From Sporolactobacillus terrae DSM 11697 (lineage in GTDB: Bacteria > Bacillota > Bacilli > Bacillales > Sporolactobacillaceae), in the NCBI RefSeq assembly GCF_000648615.1, contig NZ_JFZC01000027.1, forward strand, positions 1-64,000: a stretch of DNA of 64,000 nt, in the 5' to 3' direction. The stretch's first letter is position 1; the number at the start of each line of letters is the position of its first letter. The translations under genes and the position numbers were made by a program. The notes under the pieces were generated by a model that had not been told where the DNA came from, did not search any database, and was given only the letters and a program-made list of their open reading frames with translations. Shown piece after piece: positions 44,601 to 53,796 of the stretch.

Positions 44601-45065
44601 ATGATGGATAAGAATAATCCCGACAAACCGCAGTTGCCCAAGAGAAGGAACCTCATGAATGATCTTGATGCCTTCTTCGAACGCAATCCTTTCGGTGATG
44701 TATTGAGATCCATCGACGATTTTTTCAGCAGTCATTCCGTGTCCGGTTTCCCAGTTCATTTCTATGAAGCGGAAAAAGAATGGGTGGTTGAAGCTGAGCT
44801 GCCTGGAGCAGAACGAAAGAATATTCATATTGAACTCTTCAGCGATAAAGTTAAAATTTCAGTGAACAATAATGTGGTAATGAATACGCAGCACCAGCAA
44901 ACCGGTGCTTTTACCCACGAATACCGTTTTGACCATGCTGAGCGCGTCGTGACCATACCGTATACGATTGATCGTGCGCGTACCCAGGCTTCCTACATCA
45001 ATGGGATCTTAAAGATTCACGGACCAAAAACGCCGAAAAAAGGACACCGGCTTTCAATCGAATGA
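44601..45065 (+). CDS. Small heat shock protein, Hsp20 family
   Basis: 154 residues with an alpha-crystallin domain at about 50-145 (VHFYEAEKEWVVEAELPGAERKNIHIELF, then DHAERVVTIPYTIDRARTQASYINGILKI). The C-terminal I-x-I anchor is replaced by RLSIE. ATP-independent holdase; also similar to spore or salt-stress Hsp20s of bacilli (YocM/CotM group). RBS AAAAGGAGG before two ATGs; the first is used here. No CIRCE or CtsR site seen in the 130-base gap. Confidence 0.88.
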   Translation: MMDKNNPDKPQLPKRRNLMNDLDAFFERNPFGDVLRSIDDFFSSHSVSGFPVHFYEAEKEWVVEAELPGAERKNIHIELFSDKVKISVNNNVVMNTQHQQTGAFTHEYRFDHAERVVTIPYTIDRARTQASYINGILKIHGPKTPKKGHRLSIE

Positions 45066-45074
45066 ATGCAAGGC

Positions 45075-45108
45075 AAAGAGGCTGCTTCATAGGAGGCAGC
45101 CTCTTTTC
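45075..45108. terminator. Terminator between the hsp20 and patA genes
   Basis: AAAGAGGCTGC...GCAGCCTCTTT with a short imperfect loop region; symmetrical A/T runs suit both convergent genes. Confidence 0.85.
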
Positions 45109-45146
45109 ATAGCTCAAAGACAGCGCTTATGTAAGTAGAATCCCGT

Positions 45147-46316
45147 TCATTTGGATAGTCGCGCAACAAATCGTTCCAACCGATCCAAGCCATCTTTTAA
45201 GACATCCATCGAATAAGCATAGGACAAACGCAGATAACCTTCACCATAAGATGAAAAGGCGCTTCCTGGTACGGCTGCCAAGCGCTCCTGATCAAGCAGC
45301 TGCAAGGCAAAGTGTTCGGACGTCCGCCCAAACTTTTTAATCGACGGGAAAACGTAAAACGCCCCGGACGGCCGCACAACATCAAGACCCATCGCTTCGA
45401 GGCGGCCGATGACATAATCCAGCCGCTCCTTATAAGCGCGACGCATCGGTTCCGCATCGTTCTTCCCGGTCGTCAGTGCCTCAATAGCAGCGTATTGCGT
45501 GATGCTCGTAATGCAGGAAATACCGTATTGATGCACTTTAATCAATTGTTCAGCAATCGGTTGGTCCGCGAGAATATAGCCCATGCGCCAGCCGGTCATC
45601 GCATGCGACTTCGACAACCCGTTAATCACCAGCGTCTTCTCTTTCATTCCTGGAAAGGTTGCAATTGATCGGTGCTTTTGATCGTAGGTCAGCTCGCTGT
45701 AAATTTCATCAGAAACGACGAAAACTGGCTTATCCTTTAGCACTTCAGCGATTGCTTTCAATTCTTCGTACGTCAGCACGCATCCGGTCGGATTGGATGG
45801 GTAAGGAAGAATGACCGCCTTCGTTTTTTCAGTCAAATTTTCAGCGATCTGGGCGGCTGTCAGTTTAAATGCCGTTTCCCGAGTGTCGATAAAGACAGGT
45901 ACACCTCCGGCAAGTGTGATCGGCGCGGCATATCCAGGATAGGCTGGTCCCGGCAGAATGACCTCATCGCCAGGTTCAAGAATCGTACGAAAAGCAAGAT
46001 CAATTGCCTCGCTTGCGCCAACAGTGGTGATGATTTCCGACGCCGCTTCATAGTGAAGATCATATTTTTCTAAAATATAATTTGCAATCGCCTGTCTTAA
46101 TTCAATTAAGCCCGCGTTTGCTGTATAGGTGGTTTTGTTGTGATCAATCGCAGTTTTCCCAGCATCTTTCACATGCTCGGGTGTTGCGAAATCCGGTTGG
46201 CCGATGGTCAATGAAACCGCCCCCGGATAGTCTTTCACTTTATTAAAGAATTGTCGAATGCCACTGATTTGAATGTCGCGAACATGACTGTTCACAAGGT
46301 GTTCCATAGCCGTCAT
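45147..46316 (-). CDS. patA: N-acetyl-LL-diaminopimelate aminotransferase PatA
   Basis: About 389 residues; ATG 46316 is preferred (GAGTGGAAG upstream), ATG 46307 is possible. SLTIGQPDFATPEHV, LPYPSNPTGCVL and NGLSKSHAMTGWRMGY with the PLP Lys agree closely with B. subtilis PatA along the whole length. It catalyses the aminotransferase step of acetylated lysine/diaminopimelate synthesis. Only one gene separates it from the riboswitch-controlled lysP upstream region (recQ side), but no operon link exists. Confidence 0.9.
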   Translation of the reverse strand: MTAMEHLVNSHVRDIQISGIRQFFNKVKDYPGAVSLTIGQPDFATPEHVKDAGKTAIDHNKTTYTANAGLIELRQAIANYILEKYDLHYEAASEIITTVGASEAIDLAFRTILEPGDEVILPGPAYPGYAAPITLAGGVPVFIDTRETAFKLTAAQIAENLTEKTKAVILPYPSNPTGCVLTYEELKAIAEVLKDKPVFVVSDEIYSELTYDQKHRSIATFPGMKEKTLVINGLSKSHAMTGWRMGYILADQPIAEQLIKVHQYGISCITSITQYAAIEALTTGKNDAEPMRRAYKERLDYVIGRLEAMGLDVVRPSGAFYVFPSIKKFGRTSEHFALQLLDQERLAAVPGSAFSSYGEGYLRLSYAYSMDVLKDGLDRLERFVARLSK

Positions 46317-46354
46317 GATCTTCCACTCTCCCATCGTTCATCTCTATTTGATTA

Positions 46355-46392
46355 GAAAACTTGGCTTTGCCAAGCCTCTGGCGAAGGCAAAG
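46355..46392 (+). repeat. 38-bp short repeat
   Basis: Begins GAAAACTTGGCTTTGCCAAG, itself containing the palindrome CTTGGCTTTGCCAAG. Identical over 38 bases to the reverse complement of 24251-24288; a shorter version ends near 7004. Confidence 0.75.
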
Positions 46393-46429
46393 GCTTAGTT
46401 GCACTTACACTCGTTTCCTTAAATCTTTT

Positions 46430-46800
46430 TATTTTCTATACTTTCTTACCAGTGTGAGAAAAACCGGGCAAAAAGCGTCCGGTCCTTACTTCCGCAGGAT
46501 GCGGTGGCTTTCGCGTTGCATACAGGACGTACTTTCACAGGATGTGATGACTTTCGCGTTGCATACAGGACGTGCTTTCACAGGATGTGATGACTTTCGC
46601 GTTGCATACAGGACGTGCTTTCACAGGATGTGATGACTTTCGCGTTGCATACAGGACGTATGCGCACTTAGCGAAAGTTCCTTTAAGAAAGTTCCTTTAG
46701 GAAAGTTCCTTCATACATGTGTGATGGTCTCCTGTCTTTTCGGTGCTGAATCGTCGCTCCGATTGCTCGCTTGCCGCGGGGCGATTCGGGCGCTTTGCGC
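46430..46800 (+). repeat. Second repeat R copy carrying the 43-bp triplicate
   Basis: Junction motif (TATACTTTCTTACC, 46438-46451), terminator-like hairpin ACCGGGCaaaaagcgTCCGGT, flank TTCCGCAGGATGCGGTGGC, then exactly three 43-bp units starting 46526, 46569 and 46612, a GACGTATGCGCACTTAGCG end block, 14-bp units (46671-46711) and a diverged R unit. Layout and unit count equal the copy at 31.4 kb; units differ at one base (GTACT versus GTGCT). Confidence 0.88.
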
Positions 46801-46814
46801 AGCTGTTTGTAAAC

Positions 46815-46851
46815 AAAAAGCCTGCACGCCTCAATCTGCGTAAAGGCTTTT
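46815..46851 (-). terminator. Terminator of ilvE
   Basis: Minus strand AAGCCTTTACGC pairs with GCGTGCAGGCTT around an eight-base loop, then TTTGT. It lies 14 bases past the ilvE stop. Confidence 0.8.
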
Positions 46852-46864
46852 CTGGGTTACCTGC

Positions 46865-47965
46865 TTATTCAGCAACGGCTTCTTTTTCTTTTTGAAGCTT
46901 AACTTCCTGCGTCCAGCCTAATTTATCTTCAATCTTGCCGCTTTGTATGCCGGTGATCGTGTCGTACAATTTTTGCGACAGCTTGCCGGTTTTTCCGTTT
47001 GCCACTTTAATGACATGGTCTTCCCACTTCAAGAAACCGACCGGAGAAATAACGGCTGCCGTTCCGGTACCAAAGACTTCTTTCAATTTTTGTTTTTCTG
47101 CTTTTTTGAACAGCTTGTTCACAGAGACTTTCTTCTCTTTGACCGTTATGCCCCATTTTTTAAGCAGTTCAATGACAGAAGCACGCGTCACGCCTGGGAG
47201 AATACTGCCGTTCAGTGCCGGAGTCCATACTTCATCGTCAATTTTGAAGAAGATGTTCATGCTGCCGACTTCTTCAATATATTTATGTTCCACACCGTCC
47301 AGCCAAAGCACCTGATCAAAGCCCAGCTTTTCCGACTTCGTCTGTGCTTTGAGACTCGCCGCATAATTGCCGGCGGTCTTTGCGTAGCCGACACCGCCCT
47401 TAACCGCACGGACGAACTCATCTTCAACATAGATCTTTACCGGACTCATGGAGTTGCCAAAGTAAGCACCCACTGGAGACAGAATAATCAGCAGCTTATA
47501 GGTTGCTGACGGATGTACGCCCAATGCCGCATCCGTACCAATAATAAATGGACGAATGTAAAGCGATTGCCCCGGTTCGGATGGAATCCATGCTTCTTCG
47601 ATGGCAACCAGTTTTTTTATCGCTTTGATCACAAACTTTTCATCAATTTTTGGGATGTTCAGCCGATCACACGACTGATTCATACGCGCCATGTTTTTAT
47701 CAGGGCGAAACAATAGGACACGTTTGTCTTCCGTCCGATACGCTTTTAATCCTTCGAAAACTTCCTGACCATAATGAAAAATCGTTGCAGCCGGATCCAA
47801 TTGGATTGGTCCGTAGGGTACAATTCTTGCGTCATGCCAGCCTTTTTCCGTCGAATAGTCCATTTCGAACATATAATCGGTAAAAAGTTTACCGAAACCT
47901 AGTTTCGCGGAGCCAGGCTTTTCTTTCAAATGATCAGCTTTTTTGAACGTGATCGACTGCCCCAT
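46865..47965 (-). CDS. ilvE: Branched-chain amino acid aminotransferase IlvE
   Basis: 366 residues, the longer BCAT class (fold type IV). [56 protein letters not shown] with the PLP Lys, and [19 protein letters not shown]-like blocks are present. Final transamination for Leu, Ile and Val, also the first step in their breakdown. RBS TAGGAGG before the ATG. TATAAT at 48003-48008 (TTGC-extended) is the likely promoter. No attenuator or T-box like that of ilvD is visible. Confidence 0.94.
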   Translation of the reverse strand: MGQSITFKKADHLKEKPGSAKLGFGKLFTDYMFEMDYSTEKGWHDARIVPYGPIQLDPAATIFHYGQEVFEGLKAYRTEDKRVLLFRPDKNMARMNQSCDRLNIPKIDEKFVIKAIKKLVAIEEAWIPSEPGQSLYIRPFIIGTDAALGVHPSATYKLLIILSPVGAYFGNSMSPVKIYVEDEFVRAVKGGVGYAKTAGNYAASLKAQTKSEKLGFDQVLWLDGVEHKYIEEVGSMNIFFKIDDEVWTPALNGSILPGVTRASVIELLKKWGITVKEKKVSVNKLFKKAEKQKLKEVFGTGTAAVISPVGFLKWEDHVIKVANGKTGKLSQKLYDTITGIQSGKIEDKLGWTQEVKLQKEKEAVAE

Positions 47966-48399
47966 GATACGAATCCTCCTAAAGTTTCATATTCCTAATT
48001 TGATTATAGCAATCCGTTTCGCCAGACGCCACATCACGCAGCAATTCATGCATGCGGATTTCACTTTTCTTTTCTTTAGTATCGATAATGCCCTTATTAA
48101 TATTCCAGAATTGTTTGGGGTAACTTAAAGGCCGTTCTTGCGTATACATATGCGGCATAAGCGCTGTGCAAATGCTAGGCGAATAACGCGTCGTACACAT
48201 GTTTTTTTGGGCGGATTTCATGCGTGTAATCATTGAAAATACACACATTTTTACGCAACAAAAAAAACATAAAAAAATTCATTCAAAAGGCTTCTATTGT
48301 CTTGATCATCCTGCTACAATGTTCTGGTTGACTTAGGAGAACGCTTAGGCGGACGACGGTCTTCTCAATTATCGTTCACGATGAAAGGAGCGCTTTACC
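47966..48399. other. Divergent gap, ilvE and MFS gene
   Basis: About 430 AT-rich bases. It holds the ilvE -10 (48003-48008, minus). I find no gene, terminator, T-box, CodY box or repeat R copy. TACAAT at 48315-48320 may be the MFS -10. Confidence 0.4.
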
Positions 48400-49635
48400 A
48401 TGCGCCAATTTACTTTTGCCTCTTGTGCTTTGTATTTTCTGACCGGACTGACGGCTATTTCTATCGGATCTGTGATGCCTGAACTTTTAAGTTACTACCA
48501 TGTTTCATACACAATTGGTGGAAGACTAATTTTTGTTGGTGCAATGGGATTTCTTGCAGGCGTTCTGCTGACTTCATATCTCAATCGCCGCTTTCATCCG
48601 AAAGCGCTGCTGACCTTTTCCGCGTTGTTGATTGCTGCAGCGCAATTCAGCATCTTGCTATTGCCGCCGTTTCCATTGTTTATGGCTCTTTATTTTCTCA
48701 ACAGTGTTGGATCGGCTTCTATCGGGATCGTCGTTGCCACCATGTTCATTGAAGTGTTTATCGGCCGTCAGGCAGTAGCGATGAGCTATCTTGAAGTATC
48801 GTTCGGACTCGGTGCTTTTACAATGCCGCTTCTTGCCAGTTTCTTTATCGCCCATGATATCTGGCGTTATCTGTTCGTCATTACCGCCGTGCTCGCAGTC
48901 ATCCTTGCCATTGTCTGGACGCGCATTTCATACTCGAAAACCATGGTCGATACTCGCGAGCCCTTGGATGCCTCGGGTTCAAGCGATGCGCAGCGACCAC
49001 TCAGCAATCAATTAAAATGGATGGTACTTGGCTTTTTCGCTTTGATCGTCTTCCTGTATGGCGGGCTTGAAGGCAGTCTGAATAATTTCATGTCTTCAAT
49101 TTTCATGAACTATTTAAACCAAGCTGCCTATTATGCCTCAATCAGTGTCGGTATTTTTTGGGGTGCGATGGTTATTGGCCGTGCAGCAACTGCATTTGTC
49201 ATCCGCAAACTCACCTACAGCAAATTTCTGTTGATGAGTATCGCCGGAACCATCACCTCACTGTTGTTCTTCATTTTTATAAAGAATGTGATAACGGGAT
49301 ACATCTTCGTTGGTACACTGGGACTGATGATGTCCGGGATTTACTCGATCACCTTAGTCTACGCAAACTACTCCATCCCAAACAGCGCACACTTGGTGAC
49401 GCCAATTATCTCGGGATTATCCGGACTGGGTGCCGCCGTGTTCCCAGCCATTACCGGATTCGCGCTTGACCGTGCGGGTGTCGGCATGACCTTGTGGTAT
49501 ATCGTTAGCATCGCCGTTGCGTATCTCATCTTTCTGCTGGTAATCAATCAGTTGCGTAGCGGCCGCATCAAATTTAATTGGCATCTTCATCGTGCCCAGC
49601 CTGCCTTCGCAGGACGCCGCACACGTTATAAATAA
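48400..49635 (+). CDS. MFS transporter, FHS/sugar-type
   Basis: 411 residues, twelve membrane segments with a polar central loop (about 183-207). The N-terminal half (LTGLTAISIGSVMPELLSYYHVSYTIGGRLIFVGAMGFLAGV) resembles the FucP-like FHS group that imports sugars by proton symport. Substrate unknown. The C-terminal tail is very basic (RAQPAFAGRRTRYK). RBS AAAGGAG before the ATG. Confidence 0.82.
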   Translation: MRQFTFASCALYFLTGLTAISIGSVMPELLSYYHVSYTIGGRLIFVGAMGFLAGVLLTSYLNRRFHPKALLTFSALLIAAAQFSILLLPPFPLFMALYFLNSVGSASIGIVVATMFIEVFIGRQAVAMSYLEVSFGLGAFTMPLLASFFIAHDIWRYLFVITAVLAVILAIVWTRISYSKTMVDTREPLDASGSSDAQRPLSNQLKWMVLGFFALIVFLYGGLEGSLNNFMSSIFMNYLNQAAYYASISVGIFWGAMVIGRAATAFVIRKLTYSKFLLMSIAGTITSLLFFIFIKNVITGYIFVGTLGLMMSGIYSITLVYANYSIPNSAHLVTPIISGLSGLGAAVFPAITGFALDRAGVGMTLWYIVSIAVAYLIFLLVINQLRSGRIKFNWHLHRAQPAFAGRRTRYK

Positions 49636-49655
49636 ATTTAATTTGAATAAATGAT

Positions 49656-49686
49656 AACCCGTACGGCTCATCCGTACGGGTTTTTC
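49656..49686 (+). terminator. Terminator of the MFS gene
   Basis: ACCCGTACGG-ctcat-CCGTACGGGT followed by TTTTC. Confidence 0.92.
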
Positions 49687-49772
49687 ATTCGGCCTATATC
49701 AACAGATTCACCTGTTTTTGATGAACTCACGCCATCATCCCGAATAAATTGTGATAAGAGGAGGAGCGAGTA

Positions 49773-50384
49773 ATGGACGAGCAAATTCGAGCGGTTGATT
49801 ATGCCTTCATCAATGCACTAGGGACGATAAGTGCGGCTATTGGTGCCACACCGTCCATCACGCTTCCGGAAGAGATAAAGAATGGTCTGGATGTTGTGGG
49901 CAACGCCTTGCAGGCAACCGGGAATGGTCTAGATGCAAACATTAGCGAGGGTCTGGATGCGGTCGGCGGTACCATGCAAAGCTTCGGCAACGGACTCGTC
50001 ATCTATGGGGACATCGCCGCGCAACCGCAACACGATAATCTGCGAACGACTACGATCGGCAACATGCTTCAGGCACTTGGAGGGTCGCTGTCGCTGCAGT
50101 CGGATCTGGAAACGGAGGAACGCAATCGTGCGACCGCCCTCTCGATCATTGGCAACTTGTTGCAGATTGCCGGCAACTCACTTCAGGCGGTCTCGACGAT
50201 TCTTCAGATCAATCAAGCGGCAGACGAAGCCAAGACGGACCAAGTTAACGCGACCGGCAGTTGGGTACAAGCCACCGGCGCATCACTCTCTTTCCTGGCT
50301 GCCTATGATCGGGCAACAACAATCCCCTTTGAGTCACGTGACACCGGTCACTTCATTCCTTCTTCCGCCAGCCTAATGGACTGA
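49773..50384 (+). CDS. Repetitive hydrophobic protein with five GxxLQxxGxxL motifs
   Basis: 203 residues of unknown function, resembling repetitive DUF6944-like proteins of bacilli (tentative). Five copies of an 11-residue motif: GNALQATGNGL (43), GGTMQSFGNGL (65), GNMLQALGGSL (96), GNLLQIAGNSL (127) and GSWVQATGASL (162). The gaps of 22, 31, 31 and 35 residues suggest a helical-hairpin repeat. No signal peptide, no cysteine. RBS AGAGGAGGAG. Its last 37 bases overlap the convergent gene at 50348-50959, and no terminator separates them. Confidence 0.78.
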   Translation: MDEQIRAVDYAFINALGTISAAIGATPSITLPEEIKNGLDVVGNALQATGNGLDANISEGLDAVGGTMQSFGNGLVIYGDIAAQPQHDNLRTTTIGNMLQALGGSLSLQSDLETEERNRATALSIIGNLLQIAGNSLQAVSTILQINQAADEAKTDQVNATGSWVQATGASLSFLAAYDRATTIPFESRDTGHFIPSSASLMD

Positions 50385-50959
50385 ACCTGGGCATGCTTAT
50401 TCATGTTGAACTCGAGCTTCATTTCATTCTTGTGATCAACATAGCCAATGATTTGCCCGCCCTCGCGTATATTAAATGAATAATAATCAGTGCCGTAGTG
50501 GCGAATCACCTGTTCTTTGCTGTCCCCGATTTGAATCTCTCGATAGGTTTTGAGCGGATTATTTGGGCGAAAAGAAAATGACGGCAAGGCAGGCAATGAG
50601 TCTGAAAACACATTGCCAAGGCGCACGCGCTGCATTTTAAGCAGATAAAAGGCGGCAATCCGCCCCTTGTGCGGTTCGGCCCTTTTTGAAGCCGTAACCA
50701 GCCCGCCCTTCCAGGAATAATAGACCAGCTTTCGATCCTTCTGCGCTCTTGGAATCGGCTTGCCAAATCGACGGACAAACGCCTTTGATTCAATCGAGTC
50801 GCCGATACGCATGCCATGGAACGCCTCTCGGGACAAATCCGTGGACGGGGTACGCATCGCGGGATTGATTGCGCCAGCGGCGATCCACCAAGCGGCAGCC
50901 ATGAGAAGGGCGGCGATGACACTGATGAACACAAAATACATCCATTTCTTCTTTTTCAT
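50348..50959 (-). CDS. Membrane-anchored hypothetical protein with duplicated GDS motif
   Basis: 203 residues. A basic start and one membrane segment (about 7-29) anchor an extracytoplasmic domain. Two similar blocks, HGMRIGDSIESKAFVRRFGKP (48-68) and REIQIGDSKEQVIRHYGTDYY (140-160), suggest an internal duplication of a small SmpA/BamE-like or PepSY-like unit. Family not recognised. RBS AAGGAGAATCG. It overlaps the convergent repetitive-protein gene by 37 bases. Confidence 0.72.
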   Translation of the reverse strand: MKKKKWMYFVFISVIAALLMAAAWWIAAGAINPAMRTPSTDLSREAFHGMRIGDSIESKAFVRRFGKPIPRAQKDRKLVYYSWKGGLVTASKRAEPHKGRIAAFYLLKMQRVRLGNVFSDSLPALPSFSFRPNNPLKTYREIQIGDSKEQVIRHYGTDYYSFNIREGGQIIGYVDHKNEMKLEFNMNKHAQVQSIRLAEEGMK

Positions 50960-51231
50960 CGATTCTCCTTTGCGCTGTACCGAAAATGATTTACTTTGAT
51001 TATACGCCTACGCGTGGCAGAACTGCATGTCTGTCACGTGTGCGCCAACCGTTTGGACCGGTGCATGCTGACGCAATATGTGTTTCAGAAGATAGGATTT
51101 AACAGCATTTCGATGACCGTGTTGATCTCAAAAAAAGTGGTAAAAATTGGGGTGCGGATCTGCTTTCCATGAAAATCAGCGCGTCTCTCGTTATAATAGA
51201 GACAACTTGTTAGAATGTGATGTGATCATCC
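50960..51231. other. Promoter gap before the yerA-like gene
   Basis: About 270 bases. TATAAT at 51192-51197 is a likely -10 for the rightward gene; no good -35 is visible. Nothing else recognised. Confidence 0.4.
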
Positions 51232-52926
51232 ATGCATGCGTTAACTGAAAAAGAACACCACCAATTGATTGATACCGTTCAAAAAAAGGCAGCTGCATCC
51301 TTGTTCTTTCCCGATGCCCCTGTGCTTCATGTCTATTCTGGCATCGTCCAAAAAGAGAACATTTGGATCAGCGGCAATCGGATTGCCTATGTTGGGCCGG
51401 ATGAACCGCTGATTTCCGAAAACACGGAAGTTTGCCGTTTAAAAGCAAATCAGATCATGGTCCCTGCCTATATTGAGCCACATGCCCACCCCTTTCTTGT
51501 TTATAACCCGCTTTCTTTAGGCCGTTATCTGACGGAAAAAGGAACGATGATTTCAGTCAATGACAATAGCTTCGCTTTGGCGCATTTGAGCGGTGAACAA
51601 ATGGAACAGTTTGTTCACGAACTGAATCAAGCAGGCGGACACTCCTGGTTATGGTGGGCTTACTTTGAGAACCAGCATCCTTCAACTGCTGCGCTGGAAA
51701 AATGGCTGAAGCAGCCGTTCGTGATGCAGGGCGGAGAATTGAGCCACTGGCTGCCGCTTAAATTAGGTGCTCAGGACTTAAAGGATAAATTGTTTGCCGT
51801 GCGTCGCTCCGGCAAACGGATGGAAGCGCATCTGCCCGGTTCATCGCTCAACACACTCAACCTGTTCGCGGCATCCGGAATGACGGGCGATCACGAGTCT
51901 ATGACTCCGCGCGATGTAATTCATCGGCTCAATCTCGGTTATTATACTGCGATTCGCAACTCATCGATCCGTCCCGATCTTCCGGTAATCATGAGCGGAT
52001 TGGCACGGCATCCGGGACTTGATCTGTCCAAGCTGATGCTGACCAATGACGGCGCATCACTTCCCTTTTTACACCATGCCACACATGCCGCAATGATTAG
52101 ACAGACCATGGATTGCGGTATTTCTATGGCGGACGCGTACCGAATGGCGACCTTAAACCCGGCAGTATATTACCATATCGACGACCTGTTCGGTAGCATC
52201 ACGCCGGGCAGAATTGCCGACATCAACATTATCGAATCGCTTCAGGAGCCCGAGCCGACGAGCGTTCTTTTTGAGGGAAAATGGCTCGTGCGCAACGAGA
52301 AACGAATGACCGAGCCGGTTGCTCTTGATCTGAAACGTTATTTTAATCACGCCGACACGCGTCATTTGCCGGAACAGTATCCGCTTAGCCCAGTCGCGCC
52401 GATCGGTCTCGAACTGCAAAACAGCGTCATTACCCGTCCGTACCCCTTTGATCCGGTCAGCCCGCTGTCTGATGATGAATGCTTTCTTACCTATATATGC
52501 CGATTAACCGGTGCCGTCTTAAACACACGTATTCGCAACTTTGCGCATTCGCTTCAGGCACTGGGAAGTACCTACTGCGCCTCTGGCGACATCCTGATCA
52601 TCGGGCGCGACCGTGCTGCAATGCACGCCGCCTACCAAGAAATCCGCCATGGATTCCAAGGGATCACGGCACAGTTTGATGGTACGGATGCGTTCTCGTT
52701 CAGCTTGGATCTGCTCGGTGTCATGAGCACACGATCGATGGACGCATTGAGTCCCAAAGCCGAACAGTTCTTGCAAGCAATGAAAAAGGACGGCTTCGCT
52801 TTTGACGATCCGTTCTTCTGTTTGTTTTTCCTGACCGAACAGCATCTCCCGTTCGTACGACTGACGCCAAGGGGTATCCTTGACATCAAGTCCAATCAGC
52901 TGATTGTGCCAACCATTAATAACTGA
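51232..52926 (+). CDS. yerA: Adenine deaminase-like amidohydrolase, YerA-type
   Basis: 564 residues, amidohydrolase superfamily. VPAYIEPHAHPFLVYNP (about 79-95) is the metal-binding HxH, HLPGSS and GDHESMT are mid-barrel ligands, and LTNDGASLPF the late Asp. The C-terminal half is the adenine deaminase domain. The pattern fits YerA, a paralogue of AdeC whose activity is uncertain. The Shine-Dalgarno is weak (GTGATGTGATC), so translation is probably low or the start differs. Convergent with truA, overlapping by 11 bases. Confidence 0.85.
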   Translation: MHALTEKEHHQLIDTVQKKAAASLFFPDAPVLHVYSGIVQKENIWISGNRIAYVGPDEPLISENTEVCRLKANQIMVPAYIEPHAHPFLVYNPLSLGRYLTEKGTMISVNDNSFALAHLSGEQMEQFVHELNQAGGHSWLWWAYFENQHPSTAALEKWLKQPFVMQGGELSHWLPLKLGAQDLKDKLFAVRRSGKRMEAHLPGSSLNTLNLFAASGMTGDHESMTPRDVIHRLNLGYYTAIRNSSIRPDLPVIMSGLARHPGLDLSKLMLTNDGASLPFLHHATHAAMIRQTMDCGISMADAYRMATLNPAVYYHIDDLFGSITPGRIADINIIESLQEPEPTSVLFEGKWLVRNEKRMTEPVALDLKRYFNHADTRHLPEQYPLSPVAPIGLELQNSVITRPYPFDPVSPLSDDECFLTYICRLTGAVLNTRIRNFAHSLQALGSTYCASGDILIIGRDRAAMHAAYQEIRHGFQGITAQFDGTDAFSFSLDLLGVMSTRSMDALSPKAEQFLQAMKKDGFAFDDPFFCLFFLTEQHLPFVRLTPRGILDIKSNQLIVPTINN

Positions 52927-53653
52927 TGTGCTCCAGATACAGGCCGCAGGCGTCCGCCAGGCGGCCTGTTTGTACGCGCTGCTTCGATTCGAGGATATGC
53001 GGAATCGCATCGACTTCGATTGCGCATATCCCGACTTCAATGAGTGTGCCGACCATTTTCCGCGCCATGTTGTACAGAAAGCCATCACCGGTCAAGCGGA
53101 TATCAATGAAGCCATCATGCGCATCCATTTTAATCGCCGAAATCGTGCGGACTGCTGACTTTTTCTTTGATTTTGCATTTGCGTAAGCAGTAAAATCATG
53201 CGTGCCGATAAAATGCGTGCCGGCCTGCCGCATGCGCGCGATGTCCAACTTTTCGTCAACATGCATGCTGAATTTTCGCATAAAAGGATTACTGTTCGGC
53301 TCATTCCAAATTTTATATAGATAGGTTTTCGCTTTAGCATTGTAACGCGCATGGAAACGTTCAGAAACGCGTTCGATGGTCGGCACGCAAATATCTCTAG
53401 GCAGCTGATGATTCAATTGATTGAGAAAATCCGCTTCATCAAGCAGCGTCTCCGTTTTGAAATTGGCAACTTGTCCCAGTGCATGAACACCGGCATCGGT
53501 TCGGCTGCAGCCGACGATTTCAATGGACTGACCGATAATTGCTGTCAGCGTTTGTTCGATTTTTCCTTGAATCGTATTCTTCGTATCGCCCAGCCGCTGC
53601 CAGCCTTTGTAGCGGCTGCCGTCATACTGGATGGTTAATTTATAATTGTTCAT
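52916..53653 (-). CDS. truA: tRNA pseudouridine synthase A
   Basis: 245 residues from ATG 53653 (AAGGAG upstream); the frame to 53746 is unsupported. The catalytic Asp53 is in GCSRTDAGVHALGQ, and MVGTLIEVGI and RFHARYNAKAKTYLYKI are typical TruA blocks. It modifies positions 38-40 of tRNA anticodon stems. It stands alone rather than in the ribosomal-protein cluster (ecfA-ecfT-truA-rplM) usual in Bacillales, so it may be a second truA copy. Confidence 0.92.
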   Translation of the reverse strand: MNNYKLTIQYDGSRYKGWQRLGDTKNTIQGKIEQTLTAIIGQSIEIVGCSRTDAGVHALGQVANFKTETLLDEADFLNQLNHQLPRDICVPTIERVSERFHARYNAKAKTYLYKIWNEPNSNPFMRKFSMHVDEKLDIARMRQAGTHFIGTHDFTAYANAKSKKKSAVRTISAIKMDAHDGFIDIRLTGDGFLYNMARKMVGTLIEVGICAIEVDAIPHILESKQRVQTGRLADACGLYLEHISY

Positions 53654-53796
53654 TTCTTTCTCCTTTTGAAGCCTCATAAGGCGTCTCATTCCTACCTCCG
53701 CATTGTCCCGCAACTTCAGTCCGCTTGTCAATTTTGCATCCTGCATGAAAAGGTGCTCTATTCGAAAAAAGGCAATCCAATATGCTACAATGAGGG

